64,000 nt of DNA from Sphingobacterium puteale (GCF_003627955.1 NZ_RBWS01000008.1:331566-395565); one strand, 5' to 3'. Positions 10,045 through 19,385 are shown, counted from the first letter of the stretch. Translations and numbers: made by a program. The notes: generated by a model from the sequence alone, not told the origin.

Positions 10045-10815
10045 TTATTTAAAGAAGAAAAACAATGGCATTATTGCAAAGCCAATTGGAATTAATACCC
10101 CAAATACCCAAACTCCGATTGCTCTGATAATTCCAATGTATCTTCTGTGGTTAAAACCTAAAGTTTGGAATGCAGATTGGAAACCATGAATTAAGTGGAA
10201 TGCCAAAGCCGCCATGGCAATAACGTACAAAGCAACTAAAGCCACATTTTTGAAGGCAAAGTCAACTTGTTTATACAAATCTCTTGCTTTTAAGATTTGA
10301 ACATTGTTTTCTACCGTTTCTTGGTAATCGTGGAATTCAGAAGCTTGAAGTTCTCTAGCTGTTGTCTGTCCAGTTGCCAAATCAGTACGGTATTCGATGT
10401 AAGGTACCTGATCATTGTGAAACTTCCACCAAAAATTAGACATGTGTGTAGCTAAAAATACTAAAATGACAGTACCTAAGATACCCATGTTGCGTGAATT
10501 CCATTTACTGTTTGCTTGACCATCGTATTTGGCATAACCAATGGGACGGGCGGCTTTGTTTTTCATCGACAATGTAATGGCGTAGATGACGTGAACGATT
10601 ACCGAAGCGTACAATAAGTAAGAAACAACTTTGATTGGTGTAAAGTGAGTCATGAAATAAGCGTACTTGTTGAACGCTAGACCCGCATCATCTTTAAATA
10701 ATTGCAAGTTACCAACCAAGTGAACAACTAGGAATAAACATAGGAAGATTCCTGTTAAGCTCATGATTAGCTTCTTCCCAATCGAAGAACTGAAAACTGG
10801 CTTTGATTTACTCAT
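10045..10815 (-). CDS. sdhC: Succinate dehydrogenase cytochrome b subunit (single-subunit membrane anchor)
   Basis: Di-heme membrane anchor that reduces menaquinone. 256 residues with five hydrophobic helices: LIMSLTGIFLCLFLVVHLVG, VVSYLLYASVIVHVIYAITL, MGILGTVILVFLATHMSNF, VALYVIAMAALAFHLIHGF, and AIGVWVFGVLIPIGFAIMPL. Conserved His residues in helices 1 (VVHLVGN), 2 (VIVHVIY), 3 (ATHMSNF) and 4 (FHLIHGFQSAFQTLG) fit heme axial ligands. This is the five-helix type without a separate SdhD. First gene of sdhCAB. A TAGATTTG box about 28 bases upstream (minus strand, 10843-10850) may be the promoter. Confidence 0.95.
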   Translation of the reverse strand: MSKSKPVFSSSIGKKLIMSLTGIFLCLFLVVHLVGNLQLFKDDAGLAFNKYAYFMTHFTPIKVVSYLLYASVIVHVIYAITLSMKNKAARPIGYAKYDGQANSKWNSRNMGILGTVILVFLATHMSNFWWKFHNDQVPYIEYRTDLATGQTTARELQASEFHDYQETVENNVQILKARDLYKQVDFAFKNVALVALYVIAMAALAFHLIHGFQSAFQTLGFNHRRYIGIIRAIGVWVFGVLIPIGFAIMPLFFFFK

Positions 10816-10842
10816 TATGCTTGTAATTTAATTTTAATTAGG

Positions 10843-10850
10843 CAAATCTA
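10843..10850 (-). promoter_or_regulatory. Candidate -7 box of the sdhCAB promoter
   Basis: Minus-strand TAGATTTG matches the Bacteroidota TAnnTTTG consensus and lies 27 bases before the sdhC start codon. No good TTTG box sits at the expected upstream distance, so the assignment is tentative. Confidence 0.4.
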
Positions 10851-10926
10851 CTATTTGCTATTAAATATGATACCATTTTGACAAGAAAAAGGAATAATTT
10901 AGAACGGTTCTAAAGTTTCTTAAAAT

Positions 10927-10959
10927 AAAAAGTCCGTTTTGGATAAAAACGGACTTTTT
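10927..10959 (-). terminator. Terminator of the outer-membrane barrel gene
   Basis: AAAAAGTCCGTTTT and AAAACGGACTTTTT form a strong stem with a short loop, 26 bases past the stop of the minus-strand barrel gene and upstream of sdhC. It insulates sdhCAB from the upstream gene. Confidence 0.85.
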
Positions 10960-10985
10960 AATAAGAGTGAAACGTTGCTAATGAC

Positions 10986-11594
10986 TTATAGGATACTGAA
11001 TAATCTATACCCCAAACCGATGCTCCACATGTTGATTTTTGGATTTGCCTGACTTTCGTTGTTAACTTTGTTCAAGCCCATTTCGTATCGTACATCTACA
11101 CGTAAACTTGAGATATCAGCACCGACACCGAAAGCCCAGGAAGTACCGCTTTTTTTGTAGTTATTTGGATTCAACTGGTCAATCACCTTAGGTTGATTAT
11201 CGTCAACTTTGAATGAAAATATCGGACCAGTCTGAATTCTCGCTCCAATTGGGCCCAAACCAAAACGTTTGCCCAATAATACAGGAACATCGACCGTTGT
11301 AAATTTAACATCGGTAGTTGTAGAAGAACCGTCTTCCCCTTGACCTTTTACTGTTGTGTTTTTACCTGTTATATAAACCTCAGGTTGAACGTGGAATCCC
11401 AAGACACCAACACGTCCATAAAGACCTGCCTGATAACCCGCTTTATTGTCTGAATTGAAATATTTGCCATCGCTTTTAAGCTTGGAGAAGTTCAATCCTC
11501 CTTTTAAACCTACCTCAAATCCGGGGAGAAGCTGCGCTTGTGCCGTTGCTACGCTACCACAAATCAAGAGTAATGCTGGTAAAATCTTTTTCAT
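10986..11594 (-). CDS. PorT-family outer-membrane beta-barrel protein
   Basis: 202 residues with a clear Sec signal peptide (MKKILPALLLICGSVATAQA, cleavage near 20). A small barrel follows: GFEVGLKGGLNFSKL, YQAGLYGRVGVLGFHVQPEVYI and SWAFGVGADISSLRVDVRYEMGL, alternating hydrophobic and polar residues, ending in an aromatic strand (MWSIGLGYRLFSIL). This matches the outer-membrane beta-barrel domain common in Bacteroidota (PorT-like, PF13568). It is probably an 8-strand barrel in the outer membrane; no specific role can be inferred. Monocistronic, divergent from the 11683 gene and ended by its own terminator. Confidence 0.85.
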   Translation of the reverse strand: MKKILPALLLICGSVATAQAQLLPGFEVGLKGGLNFSKLKSDGKYFNSDNKAGYQAGLYGRVGVLGFHVQPEVYITGKNTTVKGQGEDGSSTTTDVKFTTVDVPVLLGKRFGLGPIGARIQTGPIFSFKVDDNQPKVIDQLNPNNYKKSGTSWAFGVGADISSLRVDVRYEMGLNKVNNESQANPKINMWSIGLGYRLFSIL

Positions 11595-11682
11595 AATCTT
11601 TTATTTATGTATATATTGTATCTTTAAACAAACTTTCACAAGTTTGGTAAAGATATACAAATTTTGTACCTAAATCATAGTT

Positions 11683-11892
11683 ATGCTGAAAATTAACGAA
11701 GAACAATGGCTGGTTGCCAAAGAAAAACTCCGTCGCAAGTACAATCATTTAAGCGACGAAGATTTAGCTTTTCAAGCAGGTGAAGAGGATAAATTGATTC
11801 ATAAACTCGCTTCGCGTTTACGACGCAAGCCCTCTTATATTATATTTACAATTGGTAAGGAAATTCAGGACATTAATAGCAATAGGTTATGA
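11683..11892 (+). CDS. Small CsbD-like protein of unknown function
   Basis: 69 residues, basic and acidic, without membrane segments. The pattern NEEQWLVAKEKLRRKYNHLS followed by DEDLAFQAGEEDKLIHKLASR resembles the W..K..L...W..L.D.DL....G..D.L layout of CsbD-like stress proteins, although the C-terminal end differs. Its TGA overlaps the ATG of csaA (ATGA at 11889-11892), so the two are translationally coupled. The family call is tentative; the gene itself is well supported by the overlap and the protein-like composition. Confidence 0.65.
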   Translation: MLKINEEQWLVAKEKLRRKYNHLSDEDLAFQAGEEDKLIHKLASRLRRKPSYIIFTIGKEIQDINSNRL

Positions 11893-12230
11893 GTGACAGC
11901 ATCAGCTGGACAGATTTTGAAAAAGTAGATTTACGGGTCGGAACCATTTTGGATGCAAAGGATTTCCCGAAAGCGAAAAAACCAGCTTATCAACTGAAAA
12001 TTGATTTTGGAAACGAAATCGGAATATTACAAAGTAGCGCCCAGATAACAGCACATTACAGTAAGGAAGAACTGATCGGAAAACAGATTGTTGCAGTCGT
12101 GAATTTCCCAAAGAAACAGATCGCCAATTTTTTCTCCGAATGTTTGGTGACAGGATTTGCTGATGAGCGTGGAGATATTATTTTGACTACCGTAGACAGG
12201 AAATTACCAAATGGATCGAAACTTAGTTAA
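11889..12230 (+). CDS. csaA: tRNA-binding protein CsaA (export chaperone-like)
   Basis: 113 residues forming a single tRNA-binding OB-fold domain (the EMAP/MetRS C-terminal type). Visible signatures are FEKVDLRVGTI near residue 10, KPAYQLKIDFG, SSAQITAHY, GKQIVAVVNFPKKQI and a C-terminal GDIILTTVDRKLPNGSKL. CsaA dimers bind tRNA, and the B. subtilis protein has been linked to protein export; the role here is inferred only. Four-base overlap with the upstream small gene and 42 bases to the deaminase gene suggest one transcript. Confidence 0.92.
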   Translation: MSDSISWTDFEKVDLRVGTILDAKDFPKAKKPAYQLKIDFGNEIGILQSSAQITAHYSKEELIGKQIVAVVNFPKKQIANFFSECLVTGFADERGDIILTTVDRKLPNGSKLS

Positions 12231-12272
12231 GTTTGTGGCATGACATTTATAGATTTTGAAGGAACACAGTTA

Positions 12273-12707
12273 ATGGATAGCGATGAATCATTTATGCGGA
12301 TGGCATTAAATGAGGCGAAAAAAGCTTTTGAAGAAGGGGAGGTTCCTATTGGCGCAGTTATCGTACATAAGGGGCGCATCATTGGTAAAGGGCATAATCT
12401 TACCCAACGCTTGAATGATGTCACTGCTCATGCCGAAATGCAGGCCTTTACAGCAGCAGCAAACTATCTTGGTGGAAAATATCTGAACGATTGTACATTG
12501 TACGTGACTATTGAACCCTGCATCATGTGTGCTGGAGCGGCTTACTGGACACATATCAGTAAAATTGTCTATGGGGCCAAGGATGAAAAGCGAGGTTATT
12601 CTCATTTTCACGATAAGATTTTACATCCGAAAACTGTCGTTACCCAAGGTGTTTTACAGGAGGAATGTGCCGATTTGGTAAAATCATTTTTTCGTCAAAA
12701 ACGCTAA
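12273..12707 (+). CDS. tadA: Nucleoside deaminase, TadA family (tRNA adenosine-34 deaminase)
   Basis: Probably converts A34 to inosine in tRNA-Arg(ACG). The zinc-dependent deaminase motifs are complete: HAEMQAF (His zinc ligand and catalytic Glu) and PCIMCAGA (two Cys ligands), 29 residues or so apart, with GEVPIGAVIV upstream, as in TadA. The frame also opens at 12240, but the ATG at 12273 gives the family-like N-terminus (MDSDESFMRMALNEAKKAF, 144 residues) and has a GAAGGA ribosome-binding site nine bases upstream (12258-12263). Other members of the family, such as guanine deaminase, look similar; TadA is the most likely. Confidence 0.87.
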   Translation: MDSDESFMRMALNEAKKAFEEGEVPIGAVIVHKGRIIGKGHNLTQRLNDVTAHAEMQAFTAAANYLGGKYLNDCTLYVTIEPCIMCAGAAYWTHISKIVYGAKDEKRGYSHFHDKILHPKTVVTQGVLQEECADLVKSFFRQKR

Positions 12708-12759
12708 CGAAATATTGAATTTATTGTAACACATAAAAACATAACAGGCTATATTGTGT

Positions 12760-12767
12760 TATATTTG
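12760..12767 (+). promoter_or_regulatory. Candidate -7 box of the sod promoter
   Basis: TATATTTG matches TAnnTTTG and lies 41 bases before the superoxide dismutase ATG. The upstream TTTG box is not clear at the expected spacing. Confidence 0.4.
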
Positions 12768-12808
12768 TATATATAAACGAAGTAATAAACATTTAAATTA
12801 AAATAGAT

Positions 12809-13417
12809 ATGGCATTTGAATTAGAAGCGTTACCATACGCAGCCGACGCATTAGAACCGCATATTGACAAGACTACAATGGAAATCCACCATGACAGACA
12901 CCATCAGGCATACGTGGACAACTTAAATAAAGCTATCGCAGGAACAGATGCAGAAAACCTCTCTTTATTAGATATCATCAAGAATGTGAGCAAATATTCA
13001 GCAGCTGTTCGTAACAATGGTGGTGGTCATTTCAACCACTCTTTGTTTTGGAAAGTTTTAGGTCCAAATACTGGCGGAGCTCCTACAGGTGAATTGGCAG
13101 AGGCGATCAATGCTACTTTCGGTTCATTTGACGAGTTGAAAAAACAACTGCAGGCTGCTGGTGCTACACGTTTTGGATCAGGTTGGGCATGGTTAATCGT
13201 TGGCGCAGACGGCAAATTGGCGGTGACTTCGACTCCGAATCAAGACAATCCATTGATGGATGTAGCAGAGGTAAAAGGAACACCAGTTTTAGGTATTGAC
13301 GTTTGGGAACATGCGTATTACTTGAAATTCCAAAATAAACGTCCGGCTTATTTGGAAGAAATCTTTAATGTTATCAATTGGGATGCCGTAGCACAGAATT
13401 ATGCTGCAGCAAAATAA
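12809..13417 (+). CDS. sodA: Superoxide dismutase (Fe/Mn family)
   Basis: Dismutes superoxide to oxygen and hydrogen peroxide in the cytoplasm. 202 residues, the usual length. Metal ligands and signatures are complete: [14 protein letters not shown] at ~27-40 (first His ligand), [10 protein letters not shown] with the second His near 75, and [11 protein letters not shown] (DxWEHAYY) with the Asp and third His near 165. GSGWAWLI is typical. Fe versus Mn cannot be decided securely from sequence, so sodA/sodB naming is provisional. A stand-alone gene with a terminator after it. Confidence 0.95.
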   Translation: MAFELEALPYAADALEPHIDKTTMEIHHDRHHQAYVDNLNKAIAGTDAENLSLLDIIKNVSKYSAAVRNNGGGHFNHSLFWKVLGPNTGGAPTGELAEAINATFGSFDELKKQLQAAGATRFGSGWAWLIVGADGKLAVTSTPNQDNPLMDVAEVKGTPVLGIDVWEHAYYLKFQNKRPAYLEEIFNVINWDAVAQNYAAAK

Positions 13418-13443
13418 TTGATCATTTAAATAGGTACAAGAAG

Positions 13444-13478
13444 AAGCGACAATTTAATTTATTGTCGCTTTTTTTTTG
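13444..13478 (+). terminator. Rho-independent terminator of sod
   Basis: AAGCGACAAT pairs with ATTGTCGCTT across seven bases and is followed by eight further T residues. Confidence 0.9.
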
Positions 13479-13663
13479 AAAGTGTCTGATATTATTGGCG
13501 AGAGAGAACTTTCAGTTTGCTTTCAACGGTGTTGGCCTTCCAAATCATGAAGGTTTTGTTTCAGTGAACTGAGCCCATTTTTTGTATTACCTGCATTTGT
13601 ACGAAGTCTAGTTGAAAGCAAGAACGGTTTGTAGCCTGGACAAACAAATTGACAATTAAATAC

Positions 13664-14317
13664 ATGAAAAATCTTTATATAATTTTAGTGGCACTTTTTG
13701 TCTTTACTTCCTGTCAGGGGCAGGAAAAACAATCAAAGAAAACGGACTTTTCTAAATTGCCCGCAAAAAATACGGCCAACCCTGATACAGCTACATTTGC
13801 TGCAGGTTGTTTTTGGTGTACCGAAGCTCAATTTAAGGCGTTGAAAGGTGTGCAGCAAGTAGTTTCCGGATATACAGGTGGGTGGGTAGCTAATCCCAGC
13901 TATGCTCAGGTCTGTACAGGTAATACGGGACATGCCGAAGCGACCAATATTATTTTTGATCCGAATGTGATCAGTTACGATAAACTATTGGAGGCCTTTT
14001 TTGTCGCACACGATCCCACGCAACTCAACCGTCAGGGGAATGATGTGGGGACGCAATACCGCTCAGCTATATTTGTTCATAGCAAGGAGCAGCTGGATAA
14101 AGTACAGTTTTATATCGCGGCTCTAAATAAGGAGAAAGTTTATAACGAACCGATTGTAACTGAGGTTATGCCAGCAGTGGTATTCTATCCGGCAGAGAGC
14201 TATCATCAAGATTATTATCGCTTAAATGGTAAGGAACCTTATTGCCAATTGGTCATTAAACCGAAATTGGAAAAATTTAAACGTATCTTTTCCAAGGTGC
14301 TTAAAGAGGGGGAGTAA
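13664..14317 (+). CDS. msrA: Peptide methionine-S-sulfoxide reductase, lipoprotein form
   Basis: Reduces methionine-S-sulfoxide in proteins. The catalytic GCFWCTEAQF motif (first Cys nucleophile) is near residue 48, followed by VVSGYTGGW, GHAEATNI, FFVAHDPTQLNRQGNDVGTQ and AESYHQDYY, all hallmark MsrA segments. The N-terminus MKNLYIILVALFVFTSCQG is a lipoprotein signal with the lipobox FTSC, so the enzyme is predicted to be membrane-anchored outside the cytoplasm rather than cytosolic. The ATG at 13664 is preferred to an in-frame TTG at 13649 because it starts the signal peptide directly. 217 residues. Next gene pruA is 90 bases away. Confidence 0.94.
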   Translation: MKNLYIILVALFVFTSCQGQEKQSKKTDFSKLPAKNTANPDTATFAAGCFWCTEAQFKALKGVQQVVSGYTGGWVANPSYAQVCTGNTGHAEATNIIFDPNVISYDKLLEAFFVAHDPTQLNRQGNDVGTQYRSAIFVHSKEQLDKVQFYIAALNKEKVYNEPIVTEVMPAVVFYPAESYHQDYYRLNGKEPYCQLVIKPKLEKFKRIFSKVLKEGE

Positions 14318-14407
14318 CTTTGGGTATTCGTAAAATTTAAGGTAATTTTACTCTTGTTAGCATCATTTAGTGTGATTCTAAAAAGTTGAATAATAAATAA
14401 TTGTAAT

Positions 14408-16045
14408 ATGTCTAAAGGATTTTTTACAGTTCCTGTTCCTGCCAATGAACCGGTGTATACTTACGCTGTTGGAACGAAAGAACGTAAATTGTTGAAAGCA
14501 GCAATTGATGAGGCACGTTCGAAACAAATCGATATCCCAATGTATATTGGCGGTAAAGAAATCACTACTTCAAAAAAAGTAACTATAGCTCCTCCACATG
14601 ACCATCAACATAGCTTAGGTCAATACAATCAAGGCGACAAATCTCATGTAACAGACGCAATCAATGCCGCTTTGTCGGCTAAAAATGATTGGGAAAATCT
14701 AGCATGGGAAGATCGTGCGGCAGTATTCTTGAAAGCGGCTGAATTGATTTCAGGAAAATACCGTTATGAGTTAAATGCAGCAACAATGTTGGGTCAGTCA
14801 AAGAACCCATATCAAGCTGAAATTGACTCCGCTTGTGAGATTGTGGATTTCTTGCGTTTCAATGTACAATACATGAGTGAAATCTATAAACAACAACCTC
14901 CAGTATCGGGAAAAGGTGTGTGGAACCGTGTTGAACAACGTCCTCTTGAAGGGTTTGTGTTTGCATTGACGCCATTCAATTTTACTGCGATTGCAGGTAA
15001 CTTGCCATCTTGTGTTGCGATGATGGGAAATGTTGTGGTATGGAAACCATCCAATACACAAATCTATTCTGCAAATGTGCTGATGAAAATCTTCCGTGAA
15101 GCCGGGCTTCCTGATGGTGTCATCAACTTAGTTTATGTTTCGGGACCGGATGCTGGTGATGTGATTTTCCAACATCCTGATTTCGCCGGGATCCACTTTA
15201 CAGGTTCAACAGGTGTATTCCAGGATATCTGGAAAACTATCGGCGATAATATTCACCGTTATAAAACTTATCCACGTATCGTCGGTGAGACAGGCGGTAA
15301 GGATTTTATTGTTGTACACCCTTCGGCTGATCTAAAAGCGGCAAATACAGCTTTGGTTCGTGGAGCATTTGAATATCAAGGTCAAAAATGTTCAGCAGCC
15401 TCACGTGCATATATTCCTAAATCATTATGGCCAGCATTGAAAGAGTCAATGACTGCTGATGTGAAGTCATTTACAATTGGTGGAACTGAAGATTTTACAA
15501 ACTTTATCAATGCTGTTATCGACGAGAAATCATTTGATAAATTGGCGAAATACATTGACCGTGCGAAAGAATCCAATGAGGCAGAGATCGTAGTTGGTGG
15601 TACTTATGATAAGTCCAAAGGCTATTTCATTCACCCGACGATCATTGAAGCTTCAAAGCCAGATTACGAAACAATGGTCGAAGAATTGTTCGGTCCTGTA
15701 TTGACCGTATATGTTTATGAAGATGCTAAGTTTGAGGAAACATTGGATATCGTTGATACAACTTCGATCTATGCATTGACTGGTTCAATTATCGCACAAG
15801 ATCGCTATGCCATTAATTTAGCTACTGATAAATTAAGACATGCAGCGGGTAATTTCTATGTGAATGATAAATGTACCGGTGCCGTAGTAGGACAACAACC
15901 ATTTGGTGGGGCGAGAGGTTCAGGTACAAACGACAAAGCTGGATCTATGATCAACTTATTGCGTTGGGTATCTCCACGTACAATCAAAGAAACCTTCAAT
16001 CCAGATACAGATTACAGATACCCTTTCTTAGAAAAAGGCGAATAA
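14408..16045 (+). CDS. pruA: L-glutamate gamma-semialdehyde dehydrogenase (1-pyrroline-5-carboxylate dehydrogenase)
   Basis: Second step of proline degradation: oxidises glutamate semialdehyde to glutamate with NAD+. 545 residues, the length of the stand-alone type. ALDH features are VVWKPSNTQIYSA (nucleotide binding), FTGSTGVFQDI, GETGGKDFIVVH with the general-base Glu, and the catalytic Cys in GQKCSAASRAY near residue 330. The N-terminal NEPVYTYAVGTKER segment is typical of PruA. No proline dehydrogenase gene (putA/prodh) is adjacent. A strong bidirectional terminator separates it from the convergent metallophosphoesterase gene. Confidence 0.95.
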   Translation: MSKGFFTVPVPANEPVYTYAVGTKERKLLKAAIDEARSKQIDIPMYIGGKEITTSKKVTIAPPHDHQHSLGQYNQGDKSHVTDAINAALSAKNDWENLAWEDRAAVFLKAAELISGKYRYELNAATMLGQSKNPYQAEIDSACEIVDFLRFNVQYMSEIYKQQPPVSGKGVWNRVEQRPLEGFVFALTPFNFTAIAGNLPSCVAMMGNVVVWKPSNTQIYSANVLMKIFREAGLPDGVINLVYVSGPDAGDVIFQHPDFAGIHFTGSTGVFQDIWKTIGDNIHRYKTYPRIVGETGGKDFIVVHPSADLKAANTALVRGAFEYQGQKCSAASRAYIPKSLWPALKESMTADVKSFTIGGTEDFTNFINAVIDEKSFDKLAKYIDRAKESNEAEIVVGGTYDKSKGYFIHPTIIEASKPDYETMVEELFGPVLTVYVYEDAKFEETLDIVDTTSIYALTGSIIAQDRYAINLATDKLRHAAGNFYVNDKCTGAVVGQQPFGGARGSGTNDKAGSMINLLRWVSPRTIKETFNPDTDYRYPFLEKGE

Positions 16046-16126
16046 AATAATCGAATTATCCTGCACGAACGGTTATGCGTAGCTTGCTTGTAAGCTCTAT
16101 CGACGATAGCGGATACATTCAACATA

Positions 16127-16165
16127 ACAAAGGCACTCCGCTATGTGGAGTGCCTTTGTTATTTT
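16127..16165. terminator. Bidirectional terminator between pruA and the metallophosphoesterase gene
   Basis: AACAAAGGCACTCC pairs with GGAGTGCCTTTGTT across a seven-base loop, with T or A runs on both sides. The stop codon of the minus-strand gene (16159-16161) lies in the base of the stem. Confidence 0.9.
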
Positions 16166-17340
16166 TTAAACTGTCCCAGTTCAGTTCCATCGTCTCGGGT
16201 CATCCGGATAGCCAGTGATTTGGCAGATCCCGAAATATCGATAACGGTCCTTTTTCCAGCTTTTGGGCCACCGCCTATAAATACGGGGTAATTGTGGTCC
16301 TTATCTGCCGGATAGTATCCATATTGATGTGTATGGCCAGAGACCATTGCATCTATTTTGTATTTCTGAAACAAAGGATGGAAGCATTCCCGGTTGTGCA
16401 ATGTACCATGCCATTCGTCTGAATGGAATATAGGGATATGGCTGATAACCACTGTATGCTGGGCCGACTTTCTTTCTTTGGATTGTAATTCGGTTTCCAA
16501 CCACTTCGCCTGTTCTTTTCTGTAATTGTCGTAATCTACAGTACCCGCATATACCTCATGGCTGTCAGGTTTATCCTCACCACTATCTAGCATAATCCAA
16601 AAAATAGGTCCCCTTTTGAACGCTTGGTAGTATCTATTGTTGGGATAAGCGAAATACCGTTTGAAATTGCGCGCGAAGGAACCTCTTGTTTCATGATTCC
16701 CACGGTTCATAATAAAGGGTTTCTCAGTAGCGAAAAATTCGATCGGCTTTAGTAATTTCTCGGTAATATCCTCTTGGTTGGTCACATAATGAAAAGAATC
16801 TCCATTCAAAACAAAGAAGTCATAGATTGAGATGTCATGATTGGGTACAAGATCACGATAACTACTTTTTTCTTCATGGACATCATTATAGACCAGACAA
16901 CGGATTTGTTCTTGATTATTTTTTGCCAGCTTGGCCTTAAAGATTGGCGTTTCGATTTCTTGCGCATAGACGATCTTATAGGGATCAAATTTTTGAATTT
17001 CTTTCGCTTTGATGCGATAGCGGAATGATCGAGGAGCCTCTTCGACAGTAAAATGAAAGAAATCTGTATTTGCATTAATCATACCATCTTCGGATTGGTG
17101 GATCGTTTGCTGTACATTACCTGCACTATCAAGGATTTCCAGCCAAGCTATAGCTGGTTTGCTCAAGATCGTAAAGATGCTGATTCCTTTCTCCGTCTGA
17201 TTCTGTAAATAAGCGGGTACTATAAAACTAAAATCTCCTTCCGGATTTTCTGTTTCTTTTTCTTTAGCGACGCCGATATTGGGCAATGTAATTCCTGCCA
17301 ATGCTAGCGCTTCTAAAAATCTTCTTCTATTAAAATTCAT
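16159..17340 (-). CDS. Secreted calcineurin-like metallophosphoesterase (Tat substrate)
   Basis: 393 residues. The N-terminus NFNRRRFLEALALAGITLP is a twin-arginine signal, so the enzyme should fold with metal in the cytoplasm and be exported. A beta-rich domain (~35-130) precedes the catalytic domain. Metal-binding motifs are in order: NDVHEE (~150), GDSFHYV (~180), NRGNHETRG (~215), SHIPIFHSDE (~300) and VSGHTHQYGYY (~335). The substrate could be a phosphodiester or phosphomonoester and is not identifiable. Its start is six bases from the end of the next gene upstream, an endonuclease/phosphatase-family protein, so the two form an operon of exported phosphoesterases. Confidence 0.9.
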   Translation of the reverse strand: MNFNRRRFLEALALAGITLPNIGVAKEKETENPEGDFSFIVPAYLQNQTEKGISIFTILSKPAIAWLEILDSAGNVQQTIHQSEDGMINANTDFFHFTVEEAPRSFRYRIKAKEIQKFDPYKIVYAQEIETPIFKAKLAKNNQEQIRCLVYNDVHEEKSSYRDLVPNHDISIYDFFVLNGDSFHYVTNQEDITEKLLKPIEFFATEKPFIMNRGNHETRGSFARNFKRYFAYPNNRYYQAFKRGPIFWIMLDSGEDKPDSHEVYAGTVDYDNYRKEQAKWLETELQSKERKSAQHTVVISHIPIFHSDEWHGTLHNRECFHPLFQKYKIDAMVSGHTHQYGYYPADKDHNYPVFIGGGPKAGKRTVIDISGSAKSLAIRMTRDDGTELGQFKK

Positions 17341-17346
17341 AATCGG

Positions 17347-18114
17347 TTATTTAATTTCGATTTCAACATATAATGGTCGATGGTCGCTCGCATATTTCTC
17401 TTCAAGGACACGGTGGTTGAAGAATTTCGGATGTGATGAAGTATTGACCATAATATAGTCTATTTCGGTATTAGGCTTATCTTGTGGAAAAGTTAAGCCA
17501 TTTTGGCCCGTCGTTTTTGTGAATATTTTACCAAGTTCTACGATTGCAGGATCAGTGGGTTCGGAGTTTAAATCGCCGACCAGGACCGTCGGTAGCTTTT
17601 CATTTTTGAAACGGGATGTAATGAATTTTGCTTGTGCGATTTTGTTTTTGTCTTTTAGATCCAGGTGGGTGTTCGCAAATAAGATCTTCTTATTGTTGAT
17701 ACGCACTTCAACAATGGATAAGCTTCGACGTTCGCTTTCGACGGGAGAAGGTAGAAAATGTTTTTCTACACGTTCTATCGGATGTTTCGATAATATTGCT
17801 GTGCCATATTCACCTTTTTCAAGGTCTATTCCTTTTGAAAAAATGTAATGCATTCCTGTTAGTTCAGCTAATCTTTTGGCTTGATCCTCGTTATAGGAGC
17901 GCCCTTGGTTGACATCAATTTCCTGCAACCCTACAAGGTCTACATTACTGTTTTTAATAATATGAGCGATGGTATCGAGATTGACAACAGATTCCTTTTC
18001 TGCGGGTGGATTGCCATGATGAATATTGAAAGAAAGTACGCGGATTTTTTGTGCACTGAGATGGAATACTGATCCAAAAAGGATTAAAAGAAATGCAATT
18101 AGCTTACGGTTCAT
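17347..18114 (-). CDS. Secreted endonuclease/exonuclease/phosphatase-family protein
   Basis: 255 residues. Signal peptide MNRKLIAFLLILFGSVFHLS, then the EEP (DNase I-like) fold with all landmarks: IRVLSFNIHHGN (Asn), GLQEID (metal Glu), TAILSKHPIE, FANTHLDL (His), LVGDLNSEP (Asp/Asn), IDYIMVN (Asp) and SDHRPLYVEI (catalytic His). Such exported proteins act on nucleic acids, phospholipid head groups or sugar phosphates; the substrate cannot be told here. First gene of the pair with the metallophosphoesterase six bases downstream. Confidence 0.9.
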   Translation of the reverse strand: MNRKLIAFLLILFGSVFHLSAQKIRVLSFNIHHGNPPAEKESVVNLDTIAHIIKNSNVDLVGLQEIDVNQGRSYNEDQAKRLAELTGMHYIFSKGIDLEKGEYGTAILSKHPIERVEKHFLPSPVESERRSLSIVEVRINNKKILFANTHLDLKDKNKIAQAKFITSRFKNEKLPTVLVGDLNSEPTDPAIVELGKIFTKTTGQNGLTFPQDKPNTEIDYIMVNTSSHPKFFNHRVLEEKYASDHRPLYVEIEIK

Positions 18115-18235
18115 TTTTCAAAGTTAAGTTTAGAATGATGTCAGCGATTTATGTTCACTCCGCTAAAAATACTAAAATCATAGCGTACAAACTCAAAACT
18201 TTGGGCATGTAACAAAATAATCATTTAAACAAAAC

Positions 18236-18265
18236 AAAAATAGCCATCCCCAAAAGGATGGCTAC
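18236..18265 (-). terminator. Terminator of recA
   Basis: TAGCCATCC and GGATGGCTA form a nine-base stem with a CCAAAA loop. On the minus strand it is followed by TTTTTGTTTT, 27 bases past the recA stop. Confidence 0.85.
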
Positions 18266-18291
18266 CTACATTATACTAATTTTTACAGCAA

Positions 18292-19317
18292 CTAGTCTTC
18301 ATTTTCTTCTACATGAAGCATAGGATCTTCTCCTGTTACTTCAGTACGGATTTTTGCCTCAAGTTCATCCATTAGATCTGGATTGTCAAACAATAAGGCT
18401 TTTACAGCATCTCTACCTTGTCCTAATTTGGTTTCACCATAGCTAAACCAAGAACCTGCTTTTTTAATGATGCCATATTCAACACCTAAGTCAATGATTT
18501 CACCGACTTTTGAGATACCTTCACCAAAGATGATATCAAACTCTGCAATACGGAAAGGAGGTGCTACTTTATTTTTTACAATTTTAACTTTTACACGGTT
18601 ACCGGATACCTCATCAGAATCTTTAATCTGTGATGTACGACGGATATCCAAACGTACAGAAGCATAGAACTTCAATGCGTTACCACCTGTTGTTGTTTCA
18701 GGGTTACCGAACATCACACCAATTTTTTCACGCAATTGGTTGATGAAAATACAGCAACAGTTTGTTTTTGAAATTGTTCCGGTCAACTTACGTAAAGCTT
18801 GAGACATTAAACGGGCTTGAAGCCCCATTTTTGAATCACCCATTTCACCTTCAATCTCACCTTTAGGTACTAATGCCGCTACAGAGTCAATAACAATGAC
18901 ATCAATTGCACCAGAACGGATTAAATTGTCAGCAATTTCTAAGCCCTGCTCACCATTATCAGGTTGAGAAATTAATAAGTTTTCAACATCAACACCAAGC
19001 TTTTGTGCGTAATATTTATCAAAAGCGTGTTCAGCATCAATAATTGCTGCAATACCGCCTTTTTTCTGTGCTTCAGCAACAATGTGTGTTGCTAATGTTG
19101 TTTTACCCGAAGATTCAGGTCCATATATTTCAATGATACGTCCTTTTGGAACACCGCCAATTCCTAAAGCGATATCCAAACCTAAGGATCCTGTAGAAAT
19201 TGCCTCGATAGGCTCAACAGCTGTATCTCCTAATTTCATAATAGAACCTTTTCCAAAGTTCTTTTCCAATTTATCTAACGTCAGTTGTAACGCTTTTAAT
19301 TTATCTGTGTTGCTCAT
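18292..19317 (-). CDS. recA: Recombinase RecA
   Basis: Strand-exchange ATPase of homologous recombination and co-protease of the SOS response. 341 residues. Walker [10 protein letters not shown] at 66-74, Walker B region [12 protein letters not shown], the L1/L2 loops ([38 protein letters not shown]) and KNKVAPPFR are all present. The acidic C-terminal tail ends HVEENED. A consensus-like promoter lies just upstream (19337-19366). No LexA-like operator was evident in the short leader, but I could not search systematically. Confidence 0.98.
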   Translation of the reverse strand: MSNTDKLKALQLTLDKLEKNFGKGSIMKLGDTAVEPIEAISTGSLGLDIALGIGGVPKGRIIEIYGPESSGKTTLATHIVAEAQKKGGIAAIIDAEHAFDKYYAQKLGVDVENLLISQPDNGEQGLEIADNLIRSGAIDVIVIDSVAALVPKGEIEGEMGDSKMGLQARLMSQALRKLTGTISKTNCCCIFINQLREKIGVMFGNPETTTGGNALKFYASVRLDIRRTSQIKDSDEVSGNRVKVKIVKNKVAPPFRIAEFDIIFGEGISKVGEIIDLGVEYGIIKKAGSWFSYGETKLGQGRDAVKALLFDNPDLMDELEAKIRTEVTGEDPMLHVEENED

Positions 19318-19336
19318 ATTTTTAGTATATATTTAT

Positions 19337-19366
19337 CAAAATTAAAAATAAAAAAGAATAAACCAA
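19337..19366 (-). promoter_or_regulatory. recA promoter
   Basis: On the minus strand a TTGG box (19363-19366) is followed 22 bases later by TAATTTTG (19337-19344), a full match to TAnnTTTG. Transcription would start near 19330, about 13 bases before the recA ATG. Confidence 0.6.
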
Positions 19367-19385
19367 CTATTATTCACTAAAAAAA